Origin: an uncultured Clostridia bacterium
Lineage (GTDB): Bacteria; Bacillota; Clostridia; Christensenellales; Aristaeellaceae
Assembly: GCA_934615145.1 (NCBI GenBank)
Contig: CAKTTM010000093.1
Coordinates: 1 to 7,128 of the forward strand
Length of the DNA stretch: 7,128 bases
Direction: 5' to 3'
Shown here: positions 4,844 to 7,128 of the stretch, piece by piece
Layout: the number at the start of each line of letters is the position of its first letter
Position numbering within the stretch: position 1 is the stretch's first letter
Position numbers and translations under genes: made by a program
The notes under the pieces: generated by a model
Databases searched by the model: none
The model's input: only the letters and a program-made list of their open reading frames with translations
Told to the model about the DNA's origin: nothing

Positions 4844-6564
4844 GGACACTCTACGCCTATGTCAAGCCGCATCTGACAGCCATCAGCTGGACGATGTTCG
4901 TCAAGTTCTTCTCCGCCATGATGGACCTGCTGATCCCCTCCATACTGGCCAAAATCATCGATGAGATCGTGCCGCTGAAAACGCCGGGGCTGATCTACCT
5001 CTGGGGCGGCATCATGGTGGCCTGCGCGGCGATAGCCATCGCCAGCAACATATACGCCAACCGCATGGCCTCGGCCACCGCCGGGCGCATCACGCTCAGG
5101 CTGCGGCATGATCTGTTTGCTCGCATCACCCACTTATCGATGTCGCAGATGGACAACCTCACCCTGTCGTCTGCCGTCTCCCGGCTGACCAGCGATACCT
5201 ATAATATCAATCAATTCCTGGGCAGCACGCAGCGCATCGGGGTGCGCGCGCCCATATTGCTCATCGGCGGGCTGATCATGACTGCCATCATGGATCTGCG
5301 CCTGACCACCATCCTGCTGCTGACGCTGCCCTTTATCACGCTGATCATCTATCAGGTCACCCGGCGCTCGGTGCCCATGTACACCAAGCAGCAAGGCGTG
5401 CTGGATCGCATCACCCGCGTGATGCAGGAGAACATCACCGGCATCCGCATCATCAAGGCGCTGAGCAAGTCAGACTATGAAAAGCAGCGCTTTGACGGCG
5501 TCAATGCCCAACTGGCCGATGTCAGCCAGCGGGCGGGCCGCATCGTCGCCGCCTCCAACCCCCTCACCACGCTGACGCTCAACCTGGGCCTCACGCTGGT
5601 GGTGCTGGTGGGCGCCTTCCTGGTCAACCGCGGGCAATCGCGCCCAGGCACGATCATCGCCTTTCTCAACTACTTTGCCATCATCTCTCAGGCCATGATG
5701 GGCATCACCCGCGTGTTCATCATGACATCGCGCGGCGCCGCCTCCGCCGCCCGCGTGGAAGAGGTGCTGCTGCTGCCGGAGGATCTGACACAGGCAGCGC
5801 CTGAGCCAAAGCAGGCCGCGGATCACCTGGTCTTTGACAGGGTGAGCTTTAGCTATAACAAGATAGAGCACAACCTGCAGGATATCAGCTTCTCGCTCAA
5901 AGCGGGGCAGACGCTGGGCATACTGGGGGCCACGGGCTCTGGCAAGACCACGCTGGTCAACCTGCTGCTGAGGCTCTATGATGTGGATCAGGGGCGCATC
6001 CTGCTGGATGGCCAGGACATCCGCGCCCTTTCGCCTGAGCAGCTGCGCGGCCGGGTGGGTGTGGCCTTTCAGAACGACTTCATCATGGCAGGCTCCATCC
6101 GAGACAATGTGCGCTATTACCGCGACATATCAGACGATCAGCTCTGGCACGCGCTGGAAGCCGCCCAGGCTGCCGACTTTGTGCGCCGCAACCCGGCCGG
6201 GCTTGACTTTCAGGTGGCCGGCAAGGGCAACAACCTGTCCGGCGGGCAGCGCCAGCGGCTGCTGATCGCCAGGGCGCTGGCCGGGCAGCCGGAGTTGCTG
6301 ATACTCGACGACAGCTCAAGCGCCCTGGACTACCGCACCGATGCCTCGCTGCGCAGGGCCCTGCACCAGCATTTTGACGACACCACCAGCATCATCATCG
6401 CCCAGCCCGTCTCCTCCATCATGGGGGCAGATTATATCCTGGTGCTGGATGACGGCCAGAGCATTGGCTACGGCACCCATGATGAGCTGATGCAGCACAG
6501 CGAGACCTACCGCGACATCGCCCTGACCCAGATGGGCGCGCAAGGGGGTGAGCCGCATGACTAA
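4840..6564 (+). CDS. ABC exporter half-transporter, degenerate-site subunit of a heterodimeric multidrug-type exporter
   Basis: This 574-aa protein has six predicted membrane segments (about 14-36, 49-71, 136-152, 154-173, 243-263, 271-293) followed by a nucleotide-binding domain, the fold of bacterial type IV (MsbA/Sav1866-like) exporters. Motifs are the A-loop Tyr339, Walker A GATGSGKT (363-370), Q-loop Gln411, signature LSGGQ (466-470), Walker B ending LLILD (Asp490) and the D-loop SALD (494-497). The catalytic Glu after Walker B is Asp491 and the H-loop His is Gln522. In TM287/288- and BmrCD-type heterodimers such replacements mark the subunit contributing Walker motifs to the non-hydrolytic site. 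Its intact signature would complete the partner's active site. The next gene, overlapping by 8 nt, supplies that partner. Regulation is probably by the upstream MarR. The substrate is unknown; drug, lipid or peptide export are possible. Confidence 0.93.
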   Translation: MRTLYAYVKPHLTAISWTMFVKFFSAMMDLLIPSILAKIIDEIVPLKTPGLIYLWGGIMVACAAIAIASNIYANRMASATAGRITLRLRHDLFARITHLSMSQMDNLTLSSAVSRLTSDTYNINQFLGSTQRIGVRAPILLIGGLIMTAIMDLRLTTILLLTLPFITLIIYQVTRRSVPMYTKQQGVLDRITRVMQENITGIRIIKALSKSDYEKQRFDGVNAQLADVSQRAGRIVAASNPLTTLTLNLGLTLVVLVGAFLVNRGQSRPGTIIAFLNYFAIISQAMMGITRVFIMTSRGAASAARVEEVLLLPEDLTQAAPEPKQAADHLVFDRVSFSYNKIEHNLQDISFSLKAGQTLGILGATGSGKTTLVNLLLRLYDVDQGRILLDGQDIRALSPEQLRGRVGVAFQNDFIMAGSIRDNVRYYRDISDDQLWHALEAAQAADFVRRNPAGLDFQVAGKGNNLSGGQRQRLLIARALAGQPELLILDDSSSALDYRTDASLRRALHQHFDDTTSIIIAQPVSSIMGADYILVLDDGQSIGYGTHDELMQHSETYRDIALTQMGAQGGEPHD

Positions 6565-7128
6565 TCGTCCGGGGGGCAGGCTCAGCCGCGGCGACCTGAG
6601 CAAGGACAGGCGCCAGCAGGAAGCGCCCAAGCTGCCGCGCATGGTGATCCTCAAGCGCCTCTGGCGCTACCTGGGCCGCCATAGACTGCTGCTGGTGATG
6701 GCGGTGATCCTGGTCATACTGGCCAACTCGGTGGCCCTGATAGGCCCCAAGCTCTCAGGCCTGGCCATTGACGCCATCGGCATCGGCCAGGGCGGCGCCG
6801 ACATGGACAGGGTGCTCTACTACAGCCTGCTGATGGCGCTGTGCTATCTGGCCTCCGCTGCGCTGAGCTACCTGCTCAGCCGTGTCACCCTCCGGCTGAC
6901 CCGCAACATCGTCTACCGCATGCGCAAGGACATCTTCGACAAGCTGGTCACCCTGCCGGTGGGCTTCTTTGACCAGCACCAGACGGGCGACCTGATCAGC
7001 GTGCTGAGCTACGATATCGACACCGTCAACGCCAGCCTGTCAAGCGATCTGCTCCAGGTGTTGCAGGGCACCATCACGGTGGCCGTCTCCCTGGTCATGA
7101 TGCTGACCATCCAGCCGCTGCTGGTGCT
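6557..7128 (+). CDS. Second ABC exporter half-transporter, partial (3' end outside window)
   Basis: The first 190 codons are present and the gene runs off the window. ATG 6557 lies within the last codons of the preceding ABC gene (8-nt overlap, ATGACTAA) and follows AAGGGGGTG with 6-nt spacing. A charged, probably cytosolic N-terminal tail of about 40 residues (RGDLSKDRRQQEAPK) precedes the first membrane segments at about 43-63 and 87-107. The segment RMRKDIFDKLVTLPVGFFDQHQTGDLISVLSYDIDTV (about 121-157) contains the characteristic exporter coupling-helix region: the F-F-D-x-x-x-x-G-D-L-I-S pattern and a following D-x-D. A third membrane segment begins near 168. It is expected to be the catalytically competent partner (TM288/BmrD-like) of the upstream subunit. 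Its nucleotide-binding domain is not in the window, so that is inference. Confidence 0.9.
   Translation, partial: MTNRPGGRLSRGDLSKDRRQQEAPKLPRMVILKRLWRYLGRHRLLLVMAVILVILANSVALIGPKLSGLAIDAIGIGQGGADMDRVLYYSLLMALCYLASAALSYLLSRVTLRLTRNIVYRMRKDIFDKLVTLPVGFFDQHQTGDLISVLSYDIDTVNASLSSDLLQVLQGTITVAVSLVMMLTIQPLLV

Overview
The window looks like chromosomal DNA from a fairly GC-rich (about 60% by eye) member of the Bacillota, perhaps a gut-type Clostridia lineage. The clues are strong AGGAGG-type Shine-Dalgarno sites, two TTG starts, a MarR-ABC-ABC efflux operon, an ArsR-type sugar-operon regulator known mainly from Bacilli and Clostridia, and a GH2-plus-CUT1 sugar operon. The lineage is inferred from style only; no phylogenetic marker is present.

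The left half (1-4304) is on the minus strand and reads right to left. It starts with a 320-aa ArsR-type winged-helix regulator with a large C-terminal domain (3342-4304). A 215-bp promoter/leader region follows (3127-3341), then a cytoplasmic GH2 glycosidase (1330-3126), then a CUT1-type sugar-binding protein (58-1284). A perfect 12-bp GC-rich hairpin with a GAAA loop follows the binding-protein gene (17-44). A Shine-Dalgarno-like site at the window edge (1-7) suggests the operon continues, probably into permease genes. Together this is a carbohydrate uptake and intracellular hydrolysis module: the binding protein captures a glycoside, unseen permeases import it, GH2 cleaves it, and the ArsR-type protein is the likely local regulator.

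The right half (4403-7128) is on the plus strand. A MarR regulator (TTG start) overlaps by 4 nt the first half-transporter of an ABC exporter (also TTG start). That gene overlaps by 8 nt the second half-transporter, which the window end truncates. The first half-transporter has Asp in place of the catalytic Glu and Gln in place of the H-loop His. This marks it as the degenerate-site subunit of a heterodimeric exporter of the TM287/288 or BmrCD type.

The most information-dense stretch is the 98-bp divergent region (4305-4402). It holds two back-to-back promoters whose -35 boxes overlap. The minus-strand promoter is placed so that transcription should begin on the A of the regulator's ATG, implying a leaderless mRNA. 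Two tandem TTGCGNNCGCAA palindromes lie between the MarR promoter and its Shine-Dalgarno site. I see no mobile element, CRISPR array, tRNA or rRNA, and no clear evidence of an undescribed multi-gene system; the main interest is in the regulatory architecture.
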